Source of the DNA: Poriferisocius sp965200775
GTDB lineage: Bacteria; Actinomycetota; Acidimicrobiia; Acidimicrobiales; Bin134
Direction of reading: 5' to 3'
DNA length: 64,000 nucleotides
NCBI GenBank assembly: GCA_965200775.1
Contig: OZ241383.1
Location: 2,976,001-3,040,000, forward strand
Below the pieces are notes generated by a model, which was not told the origin of the DNA, made no database searches, and saw only the letters and a program-made list of their open reading frames with translations. Shown here one piece after another: positions 52,043 to 60,310 of this stretch (positions are counted from its first letter, which is position 1; the number at the start of each line of letters is the position of its first letter). A program made the position numbers and the translations under genes.

Positions 52043-52834
52043 TCAGAGGGCGGCACGCAAAGCGGCTAGGTCGCGGCGGGCCGATTCCAGGATGTAAGCG
52101 GGGTTGTCGTCGTCGCCGTCGTCTCGGCCGAAGCCCCACATGCCGTTGGAGAACTCGATGGTCCAGGTTGCGGCCGGCGAGACCGTGCTGATGGCCTCGG
52201 CTGCCGGTCGTAGCAGCTCGCTCAGCTCGTCGGCTGCGGTGGACTGGGACACCTCGGCAACCTGCACATGGACGTGACGCACCCGGTCGCCCAGCACCCC
52301 CAGAGGTGCCGACCACTCGTCGGTGGCCATGGGGTGCAGGTGGACGATGGCTCCCAGCCGGTCGGTGTCGGCCACGGTGTCGAACATGATCCGGGCCACC
52401 TCCGGGTCCTCGGCTACCGTCCCGAAGTGGCACTCGCACAGCAGCCGGGCGCCGTCGGGAACCAGGGCCTCGAACCTTTTGAGCCTGTCGGTGTAGGCGC
52501 CGATGGAGTCGGGGTCGCTGCCCACGTTGAACTTGACCCCCCGTGCCCCCACCCGGCCGATCCACGCTGCGGTCTCGGCCCGGTCGAAGTCGTCGGGCTC
52601 GTCCCAGCTCGTGTAGCAACTCAGAATCTCAATCGGCACCTCCGAGGCCATCAAGGCGATGAGCTCCTCGTCGGGTACCGAGCGAGCGTGACGCTCCCAC
52701 AGTTCCAAACCGTCGAACCCCGCCTCGCTGATGACCGGGAGCCATTCCGACACCTTGGTCAGCGGGCGCCCACCGGGCTCAGCCAAACCCCACCGGTTCG
52801 GCTCTATGGCAACGGTTCCGAGGTAAATCTGCAT
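52043..52834 (-). CDS. Sugar phosphate isomerase/epimerase (xylose isomerase-like TIM barrel)
   Basis: A 263-residue AP_endonuc_2-type TIM barrel. GFDGLELWERHARS, LSCYTSWDEPDDF, VKFNVGSD, LCECHFGT, HLHPMATDEW and TIEFSNGMWG are placed as the metal-ligand-bearing strands. Family activities range over isomerases, epimerases and dehydratases, so no reaction is assigned. Divergent from the CYP at 52881 (46 bp). Confidence 0.8.
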   Translation of the reverse strand: MQIYLGTVAIEPNRWGLAEPGGRPLTKVSEWLPVISEAGFDGLELWERHARSVPDEELIALMASEVPIEILSCYTSWDEPDDFDRAETAAWIGRVGARGVKFNVGSDPDSIGAYTDRLKRFEALVPDGARLLCECHFGTVAEDPEVARIMFDTVADTDRLGAIVHLHPMATDEWSAPLGVLGDRVRHVHVQVAEVSQSTAADELSELLRPAAEAISTVSPAATWTIEFSNGMWGFGRDDGDDDNPAYILESARRDLAALRAAL

Positions 52835-52880
52835 GGTCTGGGCTGCATAGTACGTTAGGCAGGCGTGTTAGGAGGCGGCC

Positions 52881-54137
52881 GTGCAGGATCGTGAACCCAC
52901 CATCAGAGAGATGCCACCCCCTCCCCACATCGTGGGCTTGCAGCACTTCACCACTTACGCCGAGATCGACGAGATCCTGCGGTCGAAGAGCTTTCGCCAG
53001 GGGTCGCATCAAGAGAGCCAGCCGTTCTTCGGGCGCACCCTGCTGACCATCGACGGGGACGAGCACTTCGAGCGCCGCCGTCTCGAGGCTCCTCTGTTCG
53101 CCAAGGCCGCGCTCGACTACTACGAGCACACCGAGCTGATCCCGCTTATCCACAAGACGCTGGATGAATGCCGGGCCAACCGGGGCGACGACGGGGTGGT
53201 GAGGGCCGACCTGTGCGTGGTGCTGCGAGCCATGCTGGCCCGGATCGCTGCGGCCACTACGGGGATCGACGATGTGGACACCCCCGAACGCACCACCGCG
53301 TTCCGGGAGTATGTGGAGCTCCTAGGCACCGGGGCCACTGTCGAGTGGTCCACTGAGGACCATGGTGAGGTCATCAGCCGCATTCTCAAGATTCGAGACG
53401 AGTTCGACCGGGACTTCTTCGCTTCGTCGGTGGCCCGCCGCCGTGACCTCATCGAGCGCCATCGTCAGGGGGAGATCGGTGACGACCAACTTCCCGTCGA
53501 TCTTATCACCATGCTGTACCTGCACTGGAATGACGATTGGGACGAAGGGCTGCCCATGAGGGAGGCCTGCCTGTTTCTTGTAGCGGCCACTCAGACCACC
53601 ACCCATTCGGTTCCCCACCTAATCGCCCACCTGGACGAGTGGTTCGAGAACCATCCTGAGGACCGGGCCAAAGTGTCCGACCGGGAGTTCGTCAAACGAG
53701 CCGCTCACGAGGCCCTGAGGCTGCACTTGCCGTCGCCGGCCTTGTTGCGGATTGCCAACGAGGAAGTGGAGCTGAGTAACGGCAAGAAGGTTGCTGCCAA
53801 CGAACGGGTGGCTTGCCTGTTCACACCGGCCAACCGTGACCCCGAGGTGTTCGGCCCCGACGCAGGGGTGTTCAACCCCTACCGGGAGGTCAGCGCCGTG
53901 AAACCCTGGGGTCTCACCTTCGGCGGTGGCGAGCACCTTTGTATCGGCCGCACACTGGTTACCGGGCTCTCGCCCCGCACTGACAATGACGATGGCACCG
54001 ACGGCACCCTGGTCAACATCGCCGGCGCACTCTACGACGCCGGAATCGAGATCGACCCCGACGACCCGCCGAGCTACACCGAGGCCAGCCACCACGACGC
54101 CTACGGTCGCTTCCCCATCCTGCTGACCCGGTTGTGA
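52881..54137 (+). CDS. Cytochrome P450
   Basis: A 418-residue P450 starting at GTG 52881. The heme loop LTFGGGEHLCIGRTL has axial Cys354; the K-helix ExxR is HEALRL; the I-helix reads FLVAATQTTTHS, with Ala-Thr-Gln where AGxxT usually lies, so oxygen activation may be atypical. It is more diverged than the other two CYPs. The ferredoxin gene follows 7 nt after its stop. Confidence 0.9.
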   Translation: MQDREPTIREMPPPPHIVGLQHFTTYAEIDEILRSKSFRQGSHQESQPFFGRTLLTIDGDEHFERRRLEAPLFAKAALDYYEHTELIPLIHKTLDECRANRGDDGVVRADLCVVLRAMLARIAAATTGIDDVDTPERTTAFREYVELLGTGATVEWSTEDHGEVISRILKIRDEFDRDFFASSVARRRDLIERHRQGEIGDDQLPVDLITMLYLHWNDDWDEGLPMREACLFLVAATQTTTHSVPHLIAHLDEWFENHPEDRAKVSDREFVKRAAHEALRLHLPSPALLRIANEEVELSNGKKVAANERVACLFTPANRDPEVFGPDAGVFNPYREVSAVKPWGLTFGGGEHLCIGRTLVTGLSPRTDNDDGTDGTLVNIAGALYDAGIEIDPDDPPSYTEASHHDAYGRFPILLTRL

Positions 54138-54144
54138 ACCGACT

Positions 54145-54345
54145 ATGGGAACCGAAAGCCTGCACGTAACCGTCGATCATCAGCTCTGTGAGGGGGTGGG
54201 ATACTGCGAAAGGGTCGCCCCCCAGGTCTTCCGCCTGGGCGAAAACGGGCGCTCTACGGTGGTCGCCCCCCATCCTCCAGCGTCCGAACGTGACGCGGTC
54301 GAGGAAGCCGCCACCCTCTGCCCCAGCCGCGCCATCCGCTACTGA
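54145..54345 (+). CDS. 3Fe-4S ferredoxin
   Basis: A 66-residue ferredoxin with Cys15, Cys21 (CEGVGYC) and Cys59 (CPS); the fourth position is not Cys. It is the electron donor for the CYP just upstream by position. Confidence 0.88.
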   Translation: MGTESLHVTVDHQLCEGVGYCERVAPQVFRLGENGRSTVVAPHPPASERDAVEEAATLCPSRAIRY

Positions 54346-54410
54346 TTGCCGATCACCAACCTGCAACGTAGGCAGCTTCGCGACCGTTGTGCCTCCCTCG
54401 GGTGTTTTGG

Positions 54411-54704
54411 TCATGCCAGCGTAATGACGTGCTCGACGAAGGGCCAGACCGGTGAGTCGACCCGTTGGTAATGCACAGATCGCCCCACGTCGACCCTCTG
54501 TAGGGCCTCGATGCGAACCAACACCCTTAGTTCCTTGTGGGCGACGGATCGGCTCACGGCAGCTTTGACCGCTACTTCTTCGTAGGTGAGGGGGCCTTGA
54601 TCGGGGCGAGCGAACACGGCTGCCACCGCTAGGCGGTGCCTCGCGTTGAAGAGGAGCTTTGACAGTGTCTGAACCTCTGCCGTCAACATCGCATCGTTTT
54701 CCAC
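54411..54704 (-). CDS. Winged-helix transcriptional regulator (ArsR-like)
   Basis: A 97-residue protein starting at GTG 54704, with ATG 54689 possible. The helix-turn-helix reads TYEEVAVKAAVSRSVAHKELRVL at about 40-62, followed by a wing RVDVGRSVHYQ. The gene is divergent from the TIGR04255-like gene. A palindrome immediately upstream of its TATAAC -10 (54714-54719) suggests it represses itself and the neighbour. Confidence 0.75.
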   Translation of the reverse strand: MENDAMLTAEVQTLSKLLFNARHRLAVAAVFARPDQGPLTYEEVAVKAAVSRSVAHKELRVLVRIEALQRVDVGRSVHYQRVDSPVWPFVEHVITLA

Positions 54705-54720
54705 TACCCTGACGTTATAA

Positions 54721-54750
54721 ATCGTGAGTCACGATACATGAGTCACGATT
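54721..54750. promoter_or_regulatory. Perfect palindromic operator plus second half-site
   Basis: ATCGTGA-G-TCACGAT is perfect at 54721-54735, followed by CATGAGTCACGATT at 54737-54750, a second copy with one good arm. It sits beside the -10 of the wHTH gene and about 50 bp before the ATG of the divergent gene at 54792, so both could be controlled from it. Confidence 0.65.
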
Positions 54751-54791
54751 CTTTTTTGAATCGGTTGAAAATGGCGTAGCTTGACCTCGAG

Positions 54792-55610
54792 ATGAAAGCC
54801 CTTCCGAGCTTCAAACGTCCTCCTGTCACGGAGGTCGTCATCGCGGTGCGCTTCAAGCGAGCCTCCAACTACTCGCTACCATCGCTCGGCGATCTTGCGC
54901 GTCGCCTTGAGGTAGGTGGATTCGGAGCTGTGGAGGAGCGCACCGGCTATGAGGCTCCCGTGGAACGGTTTGGCCTTGGAGCAGGGTGGGTCGGTGAGCT
55001 GTCACTCGAGCTGTCATCTGGCCCGCCGCCGATCAGGTACTGGTTCCTCAACGAAGCCGGAGACGAACTGCTTCAGATCCAGCCGAATTGGTTCGCAGCC
55101 AATTGGCGCAAGGTAGAACCCTCCGCTCAGTACGGCAGGTGGGATGCCCGGTGGGAGGCGTTCGAAAAATGGTTGATCGTCGTTGCCGACTCTGTCTCAG
55201 ATGAGGATCTGGCCTTCGACCAGGTAGAGGTGACGTACATCAACCACATCGAGCCTGACAGTGTTTGGGAGGGACATGGCGATGCTCCTGAGGTCTTCAC
55301 GCCTCTTGCTCTGGCAAGGGGAGCATTTCTTGGTTCCCCGGAGCAGTGCTCTGCCGATCTGAAGTTCGTGATGGAGTCTCCTGAGCACGGCAAGCAGCTA
55401 GGTCGGCTTCATGTGGCCATCAAACCTGCGAAAAGCAGGCCTACCGGCACGCCATTGTTCGTGATGGACCTTACCGCTCGAGGTGCCCCCATAGGTGCCG
55501 GGCTTGGAGGGGTCCAGGCGTTCGCGGAACTGGCGCGCGAGTGGATTGTGCGTGGGTTCGCCGACCTAACGACCGAAGCAATGCACAAAGTGTGGGAACG
55601 AGAGTCTTGA
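54792..55610 (+). CDS. TIGR04255-like family protein
   Basis: A 272-residue protein. N-terminal FKRPPVTEVVIAVRF and the LLQIQPNWFAANWRK segment are the marks of the TIGR04255 family, sporadically distributed proteins of unknown function. The rest is beta-rich. It opens a three-gene cassette in which the second and third proteins are of unknown family. Linked to a regulator and a tRNA, it looks mobile or accessory; function unknown. Confidence 0.72.
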   Translation: MKALPSFKRPPVTEVVIAVRFKRASNYSLPSLGDLARRLEVGGFGAVEERTGYEAPVERFGLGAGWVGELSLELSSGPPPIRYWFLNEAGDELLQIQPNWFAANWRKVEPSAQYGRWDARWEAFEKWLIVVADSVSDEDLAFDQVEVTYINHIEPDSVWEGHGDAPEVFTPLALARGAFLGSPEQCSADLKFVMESPEHGKQLGRLHVAIKPAKSRPTGTPLFVMDLTARGAPIGAGLGGVQAFAELAREWIVRGFADLTTEAMHKVWERES

Positions 55611-55625
55611 GAGGAATGAGGTGAC

Positions 55626-56126
55626 ATGAGTGATCTGATGGCTCGGCACCGCACCACGATGAGTGATTCTGACGTGGCAGCTCTGCCAGTGGGTAATGCG
55701 AACGTCTGCGGTTGGATGTCCGAAGAGGGTGCCGTTCCGACTGGGGGCACGCTCCCCTCGTTGGCGATCAGTAGCTACCACGCTTCAACCCGACCCAGTC
55801 CAGGTGAGAGGGTGCGTGCATTGAGCCGCTTGGAGGACAACTGGGACGGGCACTTCGCACACCCGCCTCGTCACGATGTCGTCGAGAGGGTTGCCACGCT
55901 CCTCGACAAGCTGCCCCCGGCCATACCGATTCCAGACGTGAACCCCAGCAATGACGGTGGAGTGATTCTGGAATGGGAGGAACCTGGGATCGAGGTTCTC
56001 CTGCTGATCGGACCTACGGATGTGGAGGTCTCAATCGAGCTTGACGGAGTGACGACCGAAGGTTCACTCGAAGCCGTCGAGTTCGAGCTCATGTCAGCCT
56101 TGGACCGGGTTGCCGCTGGGTCGTGA
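55626..56126 (+). CDS. Unidentified protein in the TIGR04255 cassette
   Basis: A 166-residue protein beginning 15 nt after the previous stop; an internal ATG 11 codons later is also possible. The first 50 residues are variable and polar; then LEDNWDGHFAHPPRHDVVER and PSNDGGVILEWEEPGIEVLL form a compact alpha/beta core. No family recognised. I read it as a likely partner of the TIGR04255 protein from gene order only. Confidence 0.65.
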   Translation: MSDLMARHRTTMSDSDVAALPVGNANVCGWMSEEGAVPTGGTLPSLAISSYHASTRPSPGERVRALSRLEDNWDGHFAHPPRHDVVERVATLLDKLPPAIPIPDVNPSNDGGVILEWEEPGIEVLLLIGPTDVEVSIELDGVTTEGSLEAVEFELMSALDRVAAGS

Positions 56127-56207
56127 TCACTGTCAATCGTACCGCCAGATCTGTCATCAGTTTACAAGGACGATCCCTCCGTCTAAGAAGGCGAAGTCCT
56201 ATGCCGG

Positions 56208-56582
56208 ATGGTCACCGTACACAGCACGAAGTTTGAGGATGGCGAAGCCGTAAGGGGCGGCACGAACGCCTTCCAGGATTACCCACCTGACAAGCTGGAC
56301 GAAGTTGGCGCGCCAGCGGTGGCTGTCTCCGTGTACCTGGCATCTGAACTCGAGGCCAGCGGACTTTCAGTGCAAGACCTGTGGGAGCGGTGGGGTCAGG
56401 GTTACGGGATCGTCTCCATTACCGCGGGCGACGCAAGAGCCGCAGAACAGGGTGTGGTCCGATGGCCAACAGAAGACCACCCTGAACATGCGATGATCTT
56501 CTGCCTCTCAGGACAGAAGAAGACTGCTGGCCAGAGCAAGCGACTGGCAAGGATGTCGGTCGTTTGCATTTCTCCGAAATGA
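56208..56582 (+). CDS. Unidentified protein in the TIGR04255 cassette
   Basis: A 124-residue protein starting at ATG 56208. It contains GAPAVAVSVYLASELEASGLSV and YGIVSITAGDARAAEQGVV, which suggest a small alpha/beta fold. The sequence ends 2 bp before the truncated end of the minus-strand XRE gene, so the two may have been joined by rearrangement. Function unknown. Confidence 0.6.
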   Translation: MVTVHSTKFEDGEAVRGGTNAFQDYPPDKLDEVGAPAVAVSVYLASELEASGLSVQDLWERWGQGYGIVSITAGDARAAEQGVVRWPTEDHPEHAMIFCLSGQKKTAGQSKRLARMSVVCISPK

Positions 56583-56584
56583 CT

Positions 56585-56775
56585 GACTCTGCTTCCGACC
56601 GACGGGCAAGTTCGGCCTTGCTGAGCTGCAGGCTGCATCGGCGCTGATCCAGCGCTCGAATGATTCCGTCGATCTTGTCTATGCGTAGACGCGCGGCATC
56701 GTAGGCACGCTCATACTCAGGGTCCGCCTTGCGATCTTGAAGGTATCGCTCGGCACCAGTGCGCGCTGTTGACAT
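56585..56775 (-). pseudogene. Truncated XRE/HigA-type regulator gene
   Basis: On the minus strand, ATG 56775 starts a frame with DPEYERAYDAARLRIDKIDGI and RALDQRRCSLQLSKAELARRS, the N-terminal and first HTH helices of HigA-like antitoxins. After about residue 63 the frame enters the antisense of the gene at 56208 and loses similarity, so the rest of the HTH is missing. Confidence 0.65.
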
Positions 56776-56820
56776 GTGTCAACTAGACCTTGGCACAAAT
56801 GTCACGGTGAATCGGGCTGA

Positions 56821-56894
56821 TGGAGCGGGTGACGAGAATCGAACTCGCGTCATCAGCTTGGGAAGCTGGGGTTCTACCACTGAACTACACCCGC
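56821..56894 (-). tRNA. tRNA-Gly (CCC)
   Basis: The minus-strand sequence runs from GCGGGTGTAG at 56894 to the complementary CACCCGC, with a paired acceptor stem, a D-loop of TTCAGTGGTAGAA and a T-arm of GCGAGTTCGATTCTCGT. The anticodon loop TTCCCAA gives anticodon CCC. CCA is encoded at 56823-56821. Its 3' end faces the TIGR04255 cassette, consistent with use as an integration site. Confidence 0.93.
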
Positions 56895-56952
56895 GGGTGT
56901 CTGGCACTCTAGCCAATCGGCGGTAGCCGGTGCGTGCTGAATTTGGGGGCTG

Positions 56953-58179
56953 CTAGCCGGTGGGGTTGGTGAGGCGGCCGAGGAACAGCAGCGTGCCGGT
57001 GTCTTGGTGGGTGATGGCCCAAAGGAAGGGGCGGTCGGCCACGACGGTGAGGTCCGCGGGGGGAGGGCCGGATTCGGCGAAGGCCATGGCGGTGGCTGCT
57101 GCCGCTTCGGTGCCTTTCTCGTCGACGATGACTTTGGCGCCGTGGAGAGCGGCGGTGATGAAGATGCCCGGAGCGATGCCGTCGAACGGTGCCCCGGGGC
57201 AGAACCCTTGTGGGCACAGCCACTCGAAGAGGTCGGTGGGGGGCAAGTCCTGCTCCCACTTGGGCATGGTGAGGTTGACGAAGCCCTCCTGGGCGGCGTC
57301 GTGCAGCCCGGCCAGGGTCGCAGCATCCAGCGACTCCTCGACCGCGGCGAGGCCGTCCACTTCGTCGGGCACGACCAGCCACATGGCCAACTCGCCGCCC
57401 TCGTAAGGCAGCTCCACCACGGAGGCGTTGTCGATCCGAAGGAAGCGGCGGAACACCGGTATCCGGTCGCGCATGAACGGCACCGTCACCGAACCGCCGT
57501 CGCCGGTGGTGAACCGGCCATCGGCGGTCAGCTCCGGTAGGAACGGTTCGAGCCAGTCGGCCTTGAGATACACCGTGTTCACCAACACCAGCTTCTGATC
57601 CCTGACCGCATCCTCGTTGACGATCACGGGTATGAGCCCTCGGGTGGTCTCCGAAACCCAGAGGTTGATCTCATCGGCGGCCTTGGCCCCATCCGCGGTG
57701 TCCACCGGCTGGATGGCGGCTCCGTAGTGGGTTGCCGCGGTGTTCAGGAAGGCCGGCTCCGGCGAGAAGCCGTCGTCGGGAAAGAGCCGGTTGGCGACTT
57801 CCAGGGTGGTTGGTTCCACCGAGGCTCCGGCCAGCTTGAGATCGACCGAGTTAGCCGCATCGTGGAGACCGGCGGCGGGGAACCCGAAGATCTCGTCGAG
57901 TACAGCCCCCGAGCTTGGCGAAGCCCCGGCCCGGCTCAAGCTGAAGGCGATGCCGATGCTGGCCGGACTGGATACGGCATTGCCCTCCAGGTGGCGATGG
58001 AACTCCCACCCGGCGCTATTGATGCCGGCCACCCAATTCCCGGTAGGGGCATCGGCGGCGGCGGGCAGCCGTTCGGCCACCGGCTCGATAACGGAGGGCC
58101 CGCCGTTGGATGAACCACACGCCGCAGCGAGACAACAAACCAGAATCAGCGACCCGAACAGTCTTGCCACAACGGTCAT
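56953..58179 (-). CDS. Serpin-family lipoprotein
   Basis: A 408-residue serpin with signal peptide and lipobox Cys21 (LAAAC). Blocks EINLWVSETTRGLIPVIV, LVLVNTVYLKADWLEPF, VVELPYEGGELAMWLVVP and VTVPFM are the core serpin strands. The hinge EKGTEAAAATAMAF fits inhibitory serpins, with DRPFLWAI after the reactive loop. Inhibitory serpins trap serine or cysteine proteases; a cell-surface one could protect against host or competitor proteases. The specificity residue is not assignable. Confidence 0.9.
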   Translation of the reverse strand: MTVVARLFGSLILVCCLAAACGSSNGGPSVIEPVAERLPAAADAPTGNWVAGINSAGWEFHRHLEGNAVSSPASIGIAFSLSRAGASPSSGAVLDEIFGFPAAGLHDAANSVDLKLAGASVEPTTLEVANRLFPDDGFSPEPAFLNTAATHYGAAIQPVDTADGAKAADEINLWVSETTRGLIPVIVNEDAVRDQKLVLVNTVYLKADWLEPFLPELTADGRFTTGDGGSVTVPFMRDRIPVFRRFLRIDNASVVELPYEGGELAMWLVVPDEVDGLAAVEESLDAATLAGLHDAAQEGFVNLTMPKWEQDLPPTDLFEWLCPQGFCPGAPFDGIAPGIFITAALHGAKVIVDEKGTEAAAATAMAFAESGPPPADLTVVADRPFLWAITHQDTGTLLFLGRLTNPTG

Positions 58180-58302
58180 GTCAGCCCCTCAAGGTCGGCG
58201 ACGTCTGCCCCGCCATACAGATGATACGTACCAACCGAGAATCGAGTTCCCAGGCATGGACATTGGTCCCCGTTCTTGGGGAGTCGGGTAGTGTTCCCTC
58301 AG

Positions 58303-58319
58303 GCGGAACGTCATTCCGC
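58303..58319. promoter_or_regulatory. Inverted repeat upstream of the decarboxylase-like gene
   Basis: GCGGAA and TTCCGC separated by 5 nt, 27 nt before the ATG at 58346. The outline recalls IclR-type operators, but no regulator gene is adjacent. Confidence 0.4.
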
Positions 58320-58345
58320 AATAGCGGGGATCGAGAGGGAAGCCA

Positions 58346-59092
58346 ATGCCTGATGTTGTCGGCTACCGAGCCAAGATCGGGGTCATCGTGCCCTCGACCA
58401 ACACCGTCGTCGAGCACGATCTGTCTCGGGTGAGGCCCCCCGGGGTCACGTTCCACAGCGGCCGGTTTCTGGTGGAAGCCCCCGATCTGAGCACCGACGA
58501 GGCCTTTCTCCACTTCCTCGACCTGATCCGACAGACCATCCCCACCGCGGTGAGCGACCTGATGACGTGCAAGCCCGACCACCTCCTCATGGGTATGTCC
58601 GCCGAGACGTTCTGGGGCGGCAAGGAGGGCAACGCCGCATTCTCCGCCCGGGTGGCTGACATCGCCGGTGACATCGGCATCACCTCGGGTGCGGCTGCCT
58701 GCAACGCTGCTCTCGAAAAGCTCGGCGTGTCGAGCATCGCCTGTCTGACCCCCTATCAGCCTGCAGCCGATGATCAGGTTTACGGCTACTTCACCGAATG
58801 TGGCTACGACGTGAAGCGGGTTCACGGCCTGCGCTGCGAGTCGGCCACTTCCATCGCCGACGTAACCCCGGAGACCCTGGTCGATGTGCTCAAGAGCCTC
58901 GACGGAGACGACATCGACGCCATAGTGCAGTGCGGCACCAACCTGTCCATGGTGGAGGTGGCCGACCAGGCCGAGCGCTGGCTGGGCAAGCCGGTGCTGG
59001 CCATCAACGCCATCTGCCTCTGGCACGCCCTACGCACCCTGGACATCAACGATCAGTTCGTCGGCCATGGGATGATGCTGCGCGAGTTCTGA
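58346..59092 (+). CDS. Asp/Glu racemase superfamily enzyme, arylmalonate decarboxylase-like
   Basis: A 248-residue protein preceded by GAGAGGGAAG. The oxyanion-type loop LLMGMSAETFWGG (about 80-92) is in the place of the first Cys loop; the second catalytic Cys is Cys196 in IVQCGTNLS. With one active Cys and a small-residue loop opposite it, the site is like arylmalonate decarboxylase rather than the two-Cys maleate isomerase or racemase. It might decarboxylate a malonate or isomerise a maleate-like acid; its stop is 3 nt before the monooxygenase gene, so they probably act on related compounds. Confidence 0.75.
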   Translation: MPDVVGYRAKIGVIVPSTNTVVEHDLSRVRPPGVTFHSGRFLVEAPDLSTDEAFLHFLDLIRQTIPTAVSDLMTCKPDHLLMGMSAETFWGGKEGNAAFSARVADIAGDIGITSGAAACNAALEKLGVSSIACLTPYQPAADDQVYGYFTECGYDVKRVHGLRCESATSIADVTPETLVDVLKSLDGDDIDAIVQCGTNLSMVEVADQAERWLGKPVLAINAICLWHALRTLDINDQFVGHGMMLREF

Positions 59093-59095
59093 CCG

Positions 59096-60310
59096 ATGCC
59101 ATCCCCCCACGTCATCGTGGTTGGTGCAGGGCCGGTGGGATGCGTGGCCACCGCCGCGCTGGTCGCCCAGGGCATAGAAGTGACCCTTCTGGAGGCGGCT
59201 CCCGAGTTGCCCCGGGAGTTGCGGGCCTCCACTTTCCACCCGGCCACGCTCGACCTGCTCGACCGCTTCGACGTGGTGGATGAGATGATCGGCCGGGGCC
59301 TGATCGCTCCCCGGTTTGCCTATCGAGACCGGCGGGAAGGGGTGGTGGCCGAGTTCGACCTGGGCGCCCTGGCCGACGTGACCGATCATCCGTTCCGGTT
59401 GCAATGCGAGCAGTACAAGCTGTGTCAGATCATGCTCGACCGGTTCGGGGCTGTGAACAACGTGGGTGTCCGGTTCGGGGCCGAGGTGTTGGGGGCCGAC
59501 GACCACGGCGATGCTGCCTCTGTGCGGCTGGCCTCGGGGGAAATGCTGACCGCCGACGCGGTGGTGGCTGCCGACGGAGCGGCCAGCGCTGTTCGCAAAT
59601 CGCTGGGCCTGGGGTTCGACGGGATGACCTATGAGGACCGCTACCTGGTGGTGTCCACCCCGTTTGAAATGTCCGACTACCTCGACAACCTGTCGTACGT
59701 CAACTACATCTCCGACCCCGACGAATGGCTGGTGTTACTCCGCACCGTTGATCTGTGGCGGGCGCTGTTCCCGGTGAGCGACGACGAGACCGACGCCGAG
59801 GCGCTCGGCGACGGGAGCGCCCAGCGCCGGCTGAGCGGGATCGTGGCTGCCGGCGAGCCATTCGAGGTTGTTCACCGGACGATATACCGGGTCCACCAGC
59901 GGGTGGCCGACCGGTACCGGGTCGGCCGGGTGGTGTTGATGGGCGACGCCGCTCACATCAACAACCCGCTAGGGGGGATGGGCATGAACGGCGGCATTCA
60001 CGACGCCGTGCTGTTGGGGGCGTCGCTGGCCGGAGTGTTGCAGGGAGACATCGACACCGGTCGGCTCGACAGCCACGCCGAGCTGCGCCGCACCCAGGCC
60101 ATCGAGTACATCATGCGGCACACCCACCAGAATGCGGTGAGCCTAGCCGCTCCCGACGGCGAGGCCCGCAGGCAGGCCCTGGACCAGATGGCAGCGCGAG
60201 CCGCCGACCCCGACCAGGCCCGGGCCTACATGCTCCAGGCCTCAATGATCGACGCAGTGACCGCCATGAGCGACGAGCTGGCCGAAGTCGGCATCCTCAC
60301 GACAGGTTGA
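59096..60310 (+). CDS. Group A FAD-dependent aromatic monooxygenase-like protein
   Basis: A 404-residue flavoprotein with GAGPVG (about 10-15), VVAADGAASAVRK (the DG motif) and RVVLMGDAAHINNPLGGMGMNGG (the GD motif). These are the marks of PHBH-type hydroxylases. It uses NAD(P)H and O2 to hydroxylate an aromatic substrate, which is unknown. Directly follows the decarboxylase-like gene. Confidence 0.88.
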   Translation: MPSPHVIVVGAGPVGCVATAALVAQGIEVTLLEAAPELPRELRASTFHPATLDLLDRFDVVDEMIGRGLIAPRFAYRDRREGVVAEFDLGALADVTDHPFRLQCEQYKLCQIMLDRFGAVNNVGVRFGAEVLGADDHGDAASVRLASGEMLTADAVVAADGAASAVRKSLGLGFDGMTYEDRYLVVSTPFEMSDYLDNLSYVNYISDPDEWLVLLRTVDLWRALFPVSDDETDAEALGDGSAQRRLSGIVAAGEPFEVVHRTIYRVHQRVADRYRVGRVVLMGDAAHINNPLGGMGMNGGIHDAVLLGASLAGVLQGDIDTGRLDSHAELRRTQAIEYIMRHTHQNAVSLAAPDGEARRQALDQMAARAADPDQARAYMLQASMIDAVTAMSDELAEVGILTTG

